A stretch of DNA of 64,000 bases from assembly GCA_041394905.1 (NCBI GenBank), contig JAWKHJ010000002.1, forward strand, positions 372,001 to 436,000, in the 5' to 3' direction. Positions 43,002 through 54,180 of this stretch are shown here, piece by piece. The translations under genes were made by a program, and so were the position numbers. Below the pieces are notes generated by a model. The model made no database searches, was not told the origin of the DNA, and saw only the letters and a program-made list of their open reading frames with translations. This stretch comes from RI-231 sp041394905 (lineage in GTDB: Bacteria > Acidobacteriota > Terriglobia > Bryobacterales > UBA6623). The first letter of the stretch is position 1; every line of letters starts with the position of its first letter.

Positions 43002-46000
43002 ATGTCCAACCAAGCCCTGCTCAGACGCGCCCTCGAGCTCTTCGACGGCTTCTTGACTTGCCCGAAAGGAGTGGGGCGTCTTTCTCGACCAAGCTTGCGA
43101 AGGCCAGCCCGCTGCGTGCGGAGGCTGAAAGCTGCTCTCCGCCCACGCACGTGGCGGTTTGCTCGATGAAGCCGAGGCCGCGGACTGGCTCGAGGACAGC
43201 GCTACTGCCGAGGCCGAGCCTATCGGTGAAAAAGTCGGGCCGTACCGGCTGATCCGCGAGATCGGCCGCGGCGGCATGGGCGTGGTCTACTTGGCCCATG
43301 ACACGCGGTTAGGCCGCCGGGTGGCGCTCAAGTTTCTCTCGGCGCACCTCACCGCCGACGAACGCGGCCGCGAGCGTCTGAAGGCGGAAGCGCGCGCGGC
43401 GTCGCGTCTGGACCATCCCAACATATGCGCGGTCTACGACCTGGGCGAAACGCCGGATGGCCGGCTCTTCCTGGCCATGCCGTACTACCGAGGTCGCACG
43501 GTTTCGGACATGCTGGTCGACGGCGCGCTCGAGATCGAGCAAGCGGTTGACATCGTAAGGCAGGCGGCCGCTGGCCTCGAGCGCGCGCACGAAGCCGGTG
43601 TCATCCACCGCGACATCAAGCCCGGCAACCTGCTTCTCACCCACGAGGGCGAGGTCAAGATCCTCGACTTCGGCGTTGCCAAGCTGAGCGGCATGTCCCT
43701 CTCCGAGCCCGGCATGCGCGTCGGGACGCTTTCCTACATGGCCCCGGAGCAGGCTCTCGGCGAGGCGGTCTCGCCGAGCACGGACCTTTGGTCGCTGGGC
43801 GTCACCTTCTACGAGATGCTCTCTGGCCGGAGGCCATTTCGCGGCGAATACGAACCGGCGCTGATGTATGAGATTCTGCACGGCGAACCAGCGCCGTTGC
43901 GGCGGTTGCGGCCCGAGGCGACCGAGACGCTCGACCGCACCTTGCGCAAGCTGCTCGAAAAAGGCCAAGCGGACCGCTATCAGTCCGCCGGCGAACTGCT
44001 CTCCGACCTCGAAAACTGGGACGCCGGCGACGAAGCCGTCCTGCGCGACGACGTACCGCACAATCTTCCCGCCGCGGTGTCGAGCTTCGTGGGCCGCACC
44101 GAGGAAACCCGTAAGGTCGAGAAGCTGCTCGAGTCCAAGCGCCTGCTCACCCTGACCGGTCCCGGCGGCGTCGGCAAGACGCGCCTCGCCATGGAAGCCG
44201 GACGGCGGTTGCTCGGGCGCTTTCCAGACGGCGTCTGGCTTGTAGCCCTCGAGGGGGCTAAGAAACCCGAGGATGTGGCCCCGGCGATTGCGCAAGTCCT
44301 CGCTTTGGACGAGGGCAACTCGTCTGCAATCATCGACCGCCTGCGCAATTCGCAGGCCTTGCTGATTCTCGACAACGTCGAGCACGTCGCCGACGCCGCC
44401 CTATCGATCGCCGAGTTGCTCGCAGCTTGCCAAAACCTGCGCGTGCTCGCGGCCAGCCGCGCGCCACTTCGCTCTCCGGCGAACAAGAGCTCGCCGTCGA
44501 ACCCCCTCGAGTCTCCTAACCCGGCGGCGGATCTCGAGGAGGCGGTACTCAATCCCGCGGTCGCGTTGTTTCTCGAGCGCGCACGCGCCGTGCGGCCCGG
44601 TTTCGAGCTCGATTCGGACAACCTGGCGGCGGTCATCCAGATTTGCGCTCGGCTGGAGGGGTTACCGCTTGCGCTCGAACTGGCTGCGGCGCGCGTCAAT
44701 CTGTTCTCTCCGCAAGCCCTGCTTGCGCGGCTGGACCGGCCGCTCGACTTTCTCGGCGGCGTGCGCCGCGATGCACCTGGAGCGCAGCCGCACGTTGCGC
44801 AGTGGTATCCGGTGGAGCTATGACCTGCTGGATCCCGAGACCCAGCGAATCTTCCGGCGTCTGGCGGTCTTCTCGGCGGCGGCTGTTTCTGCTGCCGGCG
44901 CGGCGGCCCAGGTCGACGAGATGGAAGTGCCGACGCACTGCAAATGCTGGCTGCCCATCATCTGGTCCGAATCCAGGAGCCGCACGAGGGTGAACCGCGC
45001 TTTCACATCAGCGAGGCGACCGCCTGTTCGCGCTCGAGGAGCTCGACCGCGAGGGCGAGCGCGGCGACGCACAGCGCCGGCACGCGGAATGGCACCTGGC
45101 GCTCGCCGAGCGGGGCTCGCCGAGCTCACGGGCAAGCGCCAGCTCCTCTGGCTGGACCGTCTTGAGGCGGAACACGCAAATTTTTTCGGCCGCGCTCGAT
45201 TGGGCGATCGCCGGCGAGCATGCGGAAAGCGCCTTCGGTCTAGCAGCAAATCTATGGAGGCTCTGGCTGGCGCGGGCTCGGGCGCGCGAAGGCTACGACA
45301 TTTTTGAGAGAGTCCTGCGCCTTCCTCGCGAATCCGTTTCGCAGGGGTTGCGTGCGCGCACCCTCAATGGCTACGCAATGTTGGCGCAGAACCTGGGCCG
45401 CAACGCCGCCGCCAAGCAGGCGTTGGCCGAGTCTCTGGAGAGTTGGCGAGAGTCGGGCGACGAAGCCGGGCTGGCGCGGGCGCTCAACAGTCTCGCTTGG
45501 GTTCATTGCGAGCTTTGCGATCTCGACGAAGCCAAGCGGCTCTCGCGCGAGGCGCTGGTTTTGCATGAGCGCACGGGCGACAAGCGCGGCGCCGCCGTCT
45601 CTTGGAACAACCTCGCCTGGATCGCAAACTACCGCGCCGACGGGGAAGCTGCTCGGGAGGCCGGCCGCAAGTCGTTGAGTCTGCGCAGAGCCGCCGGCGA
45701 CCTGCGCGGCGAGGGCTTTGCCCTGGCCTGCTTGGCCTGGACCGAGCAGTGGAGCGGCGAACCAAAGGCGGCGCACAAGCTGCTCGACGAGGCTTCGCGC
45801 ATCCTGCTGCCCGTGGCTGACCCCACTCTGCTCGGTTGGACCCTTACCGTCCGCGCGCTCACCTTGCTCGATGAGGGGAAGCTCGACGAGGCGGACGAGA
45901 TCGTCGAGAAAAGCCTGCGCGAATGGAAGCGCGGCGGCAATCTCTCCGGCGAAGCCTGGGTGGTGTGTGTGCGCGGCGCTGCGTTGCTGCTGCGCGTGCA

Positions 46001-46403
46001 GTTGCGCGAAGCGGACGCCCAGCTAGAGCGGGCCGCCCAGATCTGGCGTGAAACTGGCTCGGGCTGGGGCTTGGCGATGGCGCTAGGCGGCCGCGCTCGC
46101 GCGCTCGCCCGCCGCGGAAGCGTCGCCGAAGCTAAGCTCGCCCTGGGCGAATCGCTTGCGCTCAGGCGCGCCGTCGGCGACCGCCGCGGGCAGGCGCATT
46201 GCATCGAAACCGCCGCCGAACTAGCCGGCGCGCCATCGCTCGCTGCTCAACTTCTCGGCGTGGCCGAACGCATCCGCGACGCGATTGGCGCGCCGGCCTC
46301 CATCCCGGACCAGCGCTATCGCCGCGACGCCGGTCTTGTCCCAGCCGGAGAGATGCAAGAGCGCGAGGCTTTCGAGGCGGTCAAGCGAATAATACAAGGC
46401 TGA
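43002..46403 (+). CDS. Ser/Thr protein kinase fused to NB-ARC-type ATPase and TPR repeats (frameshifted)
   Basis: The gene encodes about 1130 residues. The start piece MSNQALLRRALELFDGFL is the helical leader usual before such kinases. The Hanks kinase has glycine loop REIGRGGMGVVYLAHD, VALKFLSAHL, catalytic loop AGVIHRDIKPGNLLLT, KILDFGVAKLSG and APEQALG, so it should be active. An AfsR-like NTPase follows: VSSFVGRTEETRKVEKLLES, P-loop LTGPGGVGKTRLAMEA, ALLILDNVEHVADAALSIAE, RLEGLPLALELAAARVNLFS and WSYDLLDPETQRIF. The C-terminal 400 residues are about eight TPRs (ALNSLAWVHCELCDLDEAKR, AAVSWNNLAWIANYRADGEA). Joints lie near 43055-43160, 44480, 44765, 44920, 45020, 45070 and 45185. There is no transmembrane helix. 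It probably senses via TPRs and signals, with the sigma factor upstream as candidate target. Confidence 0.88.
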
Positions 46404-46418
46404 GGTTCGATGTTGTGA

Positions 46419-46427
46419 TGGTATACT
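46419..46427 (+). promoter_or_regulatory. Candidate extended -10 promoter for the 46463 gene
   Basis: TGGTATACT matches an extended -10 and lies 36 bases before the DUF4870 ATG, in the 59-base gap after the kinase gene. GAGGAGG follows as ribosome site. No good -35 is seen. Confidence 0.45.
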
Positions 46428-46462
46428 AGCCCCGCGTCTAAGCCGAGGAGGCTTCTCGATCT

Positions 46463-46978
46463 ATGCCCGTATGCACTGGTTGCGGTTCCAGCGTCAATGA
46501 CGGCGTTAAATTCTGTCCCAAATGCGGACAACCCCAAGCGGCGGCCGCGGCGTCGCCCGGAGAGGGCTATTCCGCCCCTCCGCCTCCTCCGCAACCGCCT
46601 CCGTCCGCATCAGCGTCAGGGGCGAGCGCCCAGGCAGGAACGCAGGACAACGTGCTCGGCGCGGTCGCGTACGTCACGATCATCCCGGCGATCCTGTTCC
46701 TCGTACTCGAACCCTACAACAAGAATCGCTTCATCCGGTTCCATAGCTTCCAGTGCTTGTTCCTCGGCTTGACCGGGTTCGTGCTCTCGATCGGTAACAT
46801 GATCCTCGGGTTTGTGCTCGGAATGATCCCCGTCATCGGCTGGATCATCAGCTTGATCCTGGCCTTCGCAATCCCGATCGCGATCTTTGCAGCTTGGTTG
46901 ATCGCCGTCATCAAGGCGTACCAAGGCGAAGAATATCGCTTGCCGGTCATCGGCGATTTGGCCGCGAAACAGGTCTAA
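46463..46978 (+). CDS. Zinc-ribbon plus DUF4870-like membrane protein
   Basis: This intact 171-residue protein starts with a rubredoxin-like zinc ribbon, CTGCGSSVNDGVKFCPKCG, followed by a Pro/Ala-rich linker (about 35-60). The membrane part has VLGAVAYVTIIPAILFLVLE, FIRFHSFQCLFLGLTGFVLS, MILGFVLGMIPVIGWIISLI and AIFAAWLIAVIKAYQGEEYR, a four-helix DUF4870-type layout. The family is widespread and of unknown function. GAGGAGG stands 11 bases before the ATG. The downstream gene is separated by a 76-base structured leader. Confidence 0.9.
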   Translation: MPVCTGCGSSVNDGVKFCPKCGQPQAAAAASPGEGYSAPPPPPQPPPSASASGASAQAGTQDNVLGAVAYVTIIPAILFLVLEPYNKNRFIRFHSFQCLFLGLTGFVLSIGNMILGFVLGMIPVIGWIISLILAFAIPIAIFAAWLIAVIKAYQGEEYRLPVIGDLAAKQV

Positions 46979-46994
46979 ATCCCGTAACAGCATT

Positions 46995-47049
46995 CCTCCG
47001 TCCGCGATCTGCCAGATCGACGGCGTCCGGTAAGCGACGCGGACGGAGG
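46995..47049 (+). promoter_or_regulatory. 5' leader hairpin enclosing the ribosome site of the glycine-zipper lipoprotein gene
   Basis: CCTCCGTCCGCG (46995-47006) is the exact reverse complement of CGCGGACGGAGG (47038-47049). The right arm contains the GGAGG ribosome site of the gene starting at 47055, so base pairing would hide it. A smaller palindrome, GATCTGCCAGATC (47006-47018), sits inside the loop. Confidence 0.65.
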
Positions 47050-47054
47050 AAAAA

Positions 47055-47691
47055 ATGAAACGACATTTGCATTGGGCGGTGCTGGCGCTGGCCGTGGCCG
47101 CCGCCTGTTCGACCAGCCAGGTCACTCGTACCACCCAAAATCGGCCGACCACGCCGCCCTCGCCAACGGTGCGCACCACCGAGGCGGGAGTGATCCCCTC
47201 GGGCACGGAGTTTTCCGTGCGCGCCAACGAAACGATCAATACCAACCAAGTCGGCGGTACGTATCGCGCCGAAGTGGCCCAAACTATCGAGGACGCGAAT
47301 GGGCGTGTGCTCGTCCCAGCCGGCTCGCCCGCCGAGCTTACCGTGGTTGACGCCCGCTCGGGCGGTACGGTCGGCTCGCGGCAAATCGAGCTGGCGATTC
47401 GCTCAGTCACCGTCAACGGCAAACGCTACATGATCCAGTCGGAATCTCGCACCGAAGGCGGACCTTCTGCATCGGCGCCAACAGGCGCACGGGCGAATGG
47501 TCGGTGGCGGCGCGGCGACGGGCGCGCTGATCGGCGCAATCGCCGGAGGCGGCAAGGGCGCGGCGGTTGGCGCGGCGGTCGGAGCGGCCGGCGGCGCGGC
47601 GACCCAGGTTCTCACCCGTGGCGACACAGTGAAGATTCCCGCCGAGACCGTCATGTCCTTCCGCACCAGCGAGTCTTGGCGGTTGGGCTGA
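47055..47691 (+). CDS. Glycine-zipper lipoprotein-like protein (one frameshift)
   Basis: The N-terminus MKRHLHWAVLALAVAAACST has a lipoprotein-like leader with Cys after AVAAA. A Thr/Pro-rich spacer follows. The middle is beta-rich: GVIPSGTEFSVRANETINTN, YRAEVAQTIEDANGRVLVPA, SRQIELAIRSVTVNGKRYMI. A frame change near 47480 leads to a glycine zipper (GGGAATGALIGAIAGGGKGA, then AVGAAVGAAGGAATQVLTRG) and the end TVMSFRTSESWRLG. In the other frame the zipper would become an Arg-rich tract, so the joint is likely real. The zipper probably inserts in or spans a membrane. The ribosome site is inside a hairpin (46995-47049). Confidence 0.85.
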
Positions 47692-47748
47692 GAAACCTCC
47701 GCGGGCGCCCGTTTTGGCTTGATTCAGAGAGAAAAAGGAGAACGAAAG

Positions 47749-47946
47749 ATGAACTGGAATCGCATTGAAGGCAATTGGTCGCAATTCAAAGGCAAGATGC
47801 AGCAAGAGTGGGGCAAGCTCACCAACGATGACTTGGACGTGATCCAAGGCAAGCGCGACGAGCTCGTCGGCAAGCTGCAGGAGCGCTACGGTATCGCCCA
47901 AGAGGAAGCCGAGCGCCAAGCCGAGAAGTTCGCCTCGAACTTCTAG
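47749..47946 (+). CDS. CsbD-like stress protein
   Basis: The 65-residue protein starts at ATG 47749 with AAAGGAG upstream. MNWNRIEGNWSQFKGKMQQE begins the CsbD domain, and WGKLTNDDLDVIQGKRDELV then ERYGIAQEEAERQAEKF completes it. CsbD-family proteins are abundant, small and charged, and are induced by general stress in other bacteria; the molecular role is unknown. An intrinsic terminator follows. The neighbours DUF4870, zipper lipoprotein and BON-like proteins fit an envelope-stress set. Confidence 0.94.
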   Translation: MNWNRIEGNWSQFKGKMQQEWGKLTNDDLDVIQGKRDELVGKLQERYGIAQEEAERQAEKFASNF

Positions 47947-47988
47947 CTCACACGTACCAGAACAGCGCCCGTGAAGGGCGCGGATGAG

Positions 47989-48020
47989 AACGGGGAGCCG
48001 GAAACGCGCTCCCCGTTTTT
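47989..48020 (+). terminator. Rho-independent terminator after csbD-like gene
   Basis: AACGGGGAGC pairs exactly with GCTCCCCGTT around a 9-base loop and runs into TTTTT. It lies 43 bases after the CsbD stop. A second smaller hairpin (GCGCCC/GGGCGC) precedes it at about 47964-47980. Confidence 0.85.
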
Positions 48021-48025
48021 ATAAT
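48020..48025 (+). promoter_or_regulatory. Consensus -10 (TATAAT) overlapping the terminator T-run
   Basis: TATAAT lies 28 bases before the transporter ATG at 48053, directly after the terminator stem. The -35 position falls in the terminator loop and does not match consensus, so this is a partial promoter call. Confidence 0.45.
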
Positions 48026-48052
48026 TGATGGAGTTTCCCTCTTTCGGCGCCC

Positions 48053-50846
48053 ATGCCGCCAAACTCCGCCACCGACGGGCTCGTATCCCGCCTCAGCAAC
48101 ACGCTCCAGATCGAGCCCGAAGAGCGCCGGCCTACGCTGCTTCTTTCGCTATTCCTCCTGTTCGGCATGGCGACCGTCATTTGCCTGAAGGCGGTTTCAG
48201 ACTCGATCTTCCTGAGCGAGTTCAATGCCAGGCGGCTACCCTATGTCGACTTGGCGATTACCGTGCTGGTCAGCATCGCGGTCAACTACTACCTCGCCTG
48301 GATTCGCCGCGCCCCGCTGGCGTTTGTCATCCTGACCACGCAAGTCGGTCTGGTGGTCAATCTGGCGGTCTTCTGCGTCCTGCTCTACTTTGACTTCCGC
48401 TTCCTCGGGGCTTTGATCTACGTCTGGGTGGGCGTGTTCGCGGTGCTCATCCCCAGCCAAGTCTGGTCGCTTGCGGGTACGATCTTTACCACCCGGCAGG
48501 CCAAGCGCTTGTTCTCGATCGTCGGAAGCGGCGGCATCTTGGGAGCGGCCATCGGGGGCAGCTTCACCGGTATGGTGGGCGAGTCGGAGATCGTGCTGCC
48601 GGCGACGCTCGGCCTCGTCATCGCGGCAGCGTGGGTGGCTCGCGAGCTTTCAAGCGAATCCGAAGCGGCCAGGACTCCTGGCGGCGCTGCGGAGGGCCGC
48701 AGCGAAGGCGCTCCATTGGTTGAAAGTCTCAACCTGGTTCGCGGCAATCGCTATCTGCTGCTCATCGCCGCCGCCATTTTTCTCTCGACCATCGCGTCCA
48801 CCCTGCTCAAGTTCGAGTTCAAGGCTTTGGCGCAGCTCTACTTTCAGGGCAACCGCGACGAGTTGACCTCGTTCAATGGTTACTTCTACGGCTGGGTCTC
48901 GGTTTTCTCGTTCCTGTTCCATACCCTGTTCAGTGCACGCCTGTTGCGCTGGCTGGGGCTCGGCTGGTGCCTGTTCCTCCTGCCGCTCTCGCTGGCCGGC
49001 GGCGTGACGGGGCTGCTGCTCTCCGCCTCGATCGTGGCGGCTGTGGCCGCGCGCGGCGCCGACCAAGGCTTCCGGCATTCGATCGACCGCGCCGCGATGG
49101 AGCTGCTCTACGTGCCTGTGCCCGGCGAACTGCGCGCGAAGGTCAAGAGCTTTCTGGACATGGTCGTCGGCCGCGCCGCCGATGGACTCGCCAGTCTGCT
49201 GCTGCTCGCCGTGCTGACGTTTTCCAGCGGCGACCTGCGCCAAGTCAGCCTCATCGTGCTCGCCTTCATCGGCGTCTGGCTGGTGGTGCTCTGGCGGCTG
49301 CGGCGCTCCTACGTCTCCACTCTGCGCGAGACCATCGAACGGCCGGACATTCAGGCCGAAGCGTTGCTGCAAAAGTTGGCTGAGTCCGGACCCTCGGCCG
49401 AGCTCGAGTCCAGCCTGCTCAGCACCGACCCGCGCGACGTGGAGGCGGCGATCGGGTGGGTGCAGCTCAGCGGACCCGGCGCGGCGGTCGCAGCTCGCCT
49501 CACTGCTCGCCCACCCTCGACGAACATCCGCCGCAGTGCTGGCGGCTGTTCTGGCCAAGGACGTTCCCGACTGCGATAGGCAGGCGTTCGAGTTTCTCTC
49601 GCTCGAGCGCGACGTGGCGCAGCGTTGGCAGGCGCTCACCTACCTCGGGCGCCATGGCGGCGAGCGAGCTCGCCAGGACGTGACGAGCCTGTTGGCCGGG
49701 CCCGATCGTGACCTCGCTGCGGTGGCGGCGGCGTGGTTGCTGAGCACAGCGAGTCAGCCGGACCCGGGAGCACGGACGCTGCTGGCCCGCTATCTCGAAG
49801 ACGCTGCGCGGGGCGACGCGCCCCATCGGGCGGCCGCGGCGCGACTGATTGGGCTCGCCCCTCCCGACCCTGAGCTCGACGCCAAGCTCGAGACCTTCCT
49901 CCACGACAAGAGCACCGCGACCGTCAAGGCGGCCGTGGCGAGCGCCGCCAGGCTGCATTCCCGGGCGCGCATCGACACGCTCATCGCGCTGCTCGGCGAC
50001 CGCCGCTACGCCCGCGACGCGCGCCGCGCCTTGGCTGCTTTTGGCCCCGACATTCTCGAGCGGCTCAGTGAGCCGCTACGAGATGCTTCGGCCCCGGGTC
50101 GCATCCAGCAGCAGGTTGCGCGGGTGATCGGCATGATCGGCGGTCGCGATGCGTCACGCTTCCTGCTCGCCTACCTTCGCCGTCCGCGCCAAGCTGCCCG
50201 CGCCGACGCCCTGCGCGCCCTCAGCCGCATGCGCGCGCGGAACGATCCGCCTCGCTTCGACCGCGATGTCGTCCTACTGCTCGTCGAGGCCGCGCTCAAG
50301 CGCTGGTATGAGGCCGAATACTCGCTCGCCGCGCTGGAAGGAGGCGGTGGCGTTGCTTCCGCATTTCTCTCCCGCGCCGTCGAAGAGCGCCGTGACCGCG
50401 CGCTCGAGGAAGCTTTCACGCTGCTGAGCCTGCTCTACCCCTCGCGCGAGATCCTCGACGCGAGCTCTCGCATTCACAGCGGCCGGCCTGAGTTGCGCGC
50501 CAACGCCGTCGAGTTTCTCGACAGTCGGTTGCTTGGCAGCCCCATCCGCACGATGCTCATGCCTATCCTCGAGCAATCGAACCGCGCCGCCGTGCTTCAA
50601 GCCGGCCAGCAGTTGTTCCACCTCTCGGAGCTGCCGTACGCTAACGTGATGCGCCGGCTGCTCACCGAGCCTGACCCCTTGCTGCAAGCCTGCGCCTGCG
50701 CCGCCGCGGCTGAGCGCGGCCGTAGCGATATGCAAGCGGCCGTCGATGCGTTGACCACACACCCCGAAGCCTTCGTGCGGGAATCCGCCCAGGCCGCGCA
50801 GCGCAAACTGCAGGCAAACGAGCCCCCGTCAGCATGGAAAAGCTGA
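48053..50846 (+). CDS. NTT-like (ATP/ADP exchange-type) MFS transporter with C-terminal HEAT repeats (one frameshift)
   Basis: Two frames join near 49500 into about 930 residues. The first 430 contain around 11-12 membrane helices: RRPTLLLSLFLLFGMATVIC, AVSDSIFLSEFNARRLPYVD, SLAGTIFTTRQAKRLFSIVG, GGILGAAIGGSFTGMVGESE, and ELLYVPVPGELRAKVKSFLD. This matches the nucleotide-translocator-like branch of the MFS seen in free-living bacteria. After VSTLRETIERPDIQAEALLQ the cytoplasmic part is an alpha-solenoid of HEAT repeats: LRDASAPGRIQQQVARVIGM, IGGRDASRFLLAYLRRPRQA and ADALRALSRM. A cNMP-binding protein gene overlaps its end by 13 bases. The solute is unknown. A similar unit without the solenoid would be about 450 residues. 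Confidence 0.87.
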
Positions 50847-51276
50847 CGATTCTCGATCGGGCGATTCGCCTGCAGAAAGTCGAGCTGTTCAGCGACCTCG
50901 AAACGGAGATGCTCGCTCTGATCGCCTCCATCGCCGAACAACTCGAGGTCGAGGTCGGTCACGTCCTCGTCGACCACGACCGCGTGCTCGACGCGCTCTA
51001 CGTTGTTCTCGAGGGTCGCATCGAAATGCAGCGCGGCGGCCGCACGTTGTTCACGGTTGGCCCCGACGAGACGATCGGAAATTGGGCTTTGTTCGACCGT
51101 CAACTGAGTGTCGTCAAGGCCGTCGCCGCCGAGCCTGCTTGGCTACTGCGCATCGACCGCGAAGATTTTTACGACCTGCTCGCCGACCACACGGAGATGA
51201 CCCGTGAGCTCTTCTTCGCCCTTTACAAGCGTGTCCGCTCGCTGCTCGCCGCCGGCCTGGGCTCCTCCGCCGAAGG

Positions 51277-51280
<4 letters not shown>
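50834..51280 (+). CDS. Stand-alone cyclic nucleotide-binding domain protein
   Basis: The 148-residue protein is one cNMP-binding jelly roll: RLQKVELFSDLETEMLALIA, GHVLVDHDRVLDALYVVLEG, RIEMQRGGRTLFTVGPDETI, GNWALFDRQLSVVKAVAAEP and the C-helix LADHTEMTRELFFALYKRVR. The phosphate-binding cassette does not show the classic RxA pair clearly (FDRQLSVV), so ligand binding is uncertain. There is no HTH, so it is not a transcription factor. It overlaps the HEAT-transporter gene by 13 bases and very likely regulates it. Its TAG shares a CTAG with the convergent peptide transporter's stop. Confidence 0.9.
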
Positions 51281-52739
<1,459 letters not shown>

Positions 52740-52868
52740 ATCCGTTAGAAGAGTCCTGATTATAAGCCGGTTACGTCGAGATTGCGCTATCCTCGACGCC
52801 GCACGTGGGAGAATAGGGTTCCGGTCCCGCGGCGCGACGCCCCAGGTCGGCTTGAAGCAATAGTTGGA

Positions 52869-54128
52869 ATGAGCGCCACGCCGCCAATGCCGGGGACGGG
52901 GGAAGTCGGACCGGACCTCGGGTTCTTCCGCCGTACTTTCCAAGCCTTCCATTACTCCAACTTCCGGCTGATGTGGGGCGGCGCCTTCACGTCCACGACC
53001 GGCGCGTTCGTCCAGGAAGTCGCCCAGAGTTGGCTCGTCTACCAGTTGACGAACGATCCCTTCCTGCTCGGTCTCACCGTCTTCCTCAACAACGGCCCTA
53101 TTCTGCTGCTATCCCTGCTGGGCGGCGTCGCCGCCGACCGCATGGATCGGCGCATGCTTCTGATCGGTTCGCAATTGGTGCAAATGAGCGCCGCGCTCAC
53201 CCTGGCCGCCCTCATTTGGACCGATCACATCTTGATCTGGCACATTCTCGCGGCGGCTTTCTTCACTGGGCTGGGCCAAGCCTTCGGCGGACCCGCTTAT
53301 CAGGCCTTGATTCCTTCGCTCGTCGACAAGCACGTGTTGCCCAACGCCATCGCGCTCATGTCGATCCAGTTCAACCTGGCCGGCGTGGTCGGACGCGCCA
53401 TCGGCGGCGTTGCGTTCGAGGCGCTCGGCGCGGGCTGGTGTTTCGCCATCAACGGGCTCTCCTTTCTGGCCGTGATCGTCTCGTTGTTGCTACTTCCCTC
53501 CAAGTTCACTCCTGCGAAACATCAAAGCCACGTCCTGCTCAGCCTGCGCGAAGGGTTGAGTTTCGTCTACTGCCACCAGACGATGTTGCCCTTGATCGTG
53601 CTCGGCGTGGCCACCGCCTTCCTTGGCGTTCCGGTGATGACCTTGCTGCCCGTCTTTGCCAAGGACGTTTACATGTTGGGCCCCAAGGGCTATTCCTACC
53701 TGGCCGCCATCTTCGGCGCCGGAGGCGTCATCGGTGCGCTCACCGTCGCGTGGCTGGGCGACCGCGGTCGCAAAGGTAGGCGGACGCTCATCATGCAGAT
53801 CGCCCTCGGCCTCGCCGCCCTGGGCTTTGGCCTCGTGGCGAACGTCTGGATCGCAGGCGGCTTCCTGCTTTGCCTCGGCGCCTCCGTATTGTTCGTCTTC
53901 GCCTCGATCACATCACTCGTTCAGTTGCTTGCGCCGGAAAACATGCGCGGCCGTGTAATGAGCGTCTTTAATACCGCCTTCCGTGGCTCAATGGCTCTCG
54001 GTCCACTGGTCGCCGGATTCCTGTCGCGCATCTTGGGCGCACCCCTCGTCGTCGCCCTCAATGGCGCACTTTTGATCGCCGTCGCGGTCGGATTCCTGCT
54101 GCGTAGCCAACGCATCCGCTCCCTATAA
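52869..54128 (+). CDS. MFS transporter, EntS/enterobactin-exporter-like subfamily
   Basis: ATG 52869 (MSATPPMPGTGEVGPDLGFF) gives 419 residues; the open frame extends to 52782 without good coding character. Twelve helices are expected. Landmarks are NFRLMWGGAFTSTTGAFVQE, VAQSWLVYQLTNDPFLLGLT, the loop 2-3 motif GGVAADRMDRRMLL, AYQALIPSLVDKHVLPNAIA, VVGRAIGGVAFEALGAGWCF and LLAPENMRGRVMSVFNTAFR. These belong to the MFS_3 (EntS) group of exporters. The solute is unknown. It is divergent from the peptide transporter gene. Confidence 0.92.
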   Translation: MSATPPMPGTGEVGPDLGFFRRTFQAFHYSNFRLMWGGAFTSTTGAFVQEVAQSWLVYQLTNDPFLLGLTVFLNNGPILLLSLLGGVAADRMDRRMLLIGSQLVQMSAALTLAALIWTDHILIWHILAAAFFTGLGQAFGGPAYQALIPSLVDKHVLPNAIALMSIQFNLAGVVGRAIGGVAFEALGAGWCFAINGLSFLAVIVSLLLLPSKFTPAKHQSHVLLSLREGLSFVYCHQTMLPLIVLGVATAFLGVPVMTLLPVFAKDVYMLGPKGYSYLAAIFGAGGVIGALTVAWLGDRGRKGRRTLIMQIALGLAALGFGLVANVWIAGGFLLCLGASVLFVFASITSLVQLLAPENMRGRVMSVFNTAFRGSMALGPLVAGFLSRILGAPLVVALNGALLIAVAVGFLLRSQRIRSL

Positions 54129-54180
54129 AATCATTTCTATTTCGCCACGCTTTCCTTGACTGCCCTAGGAAAAAACCTTG

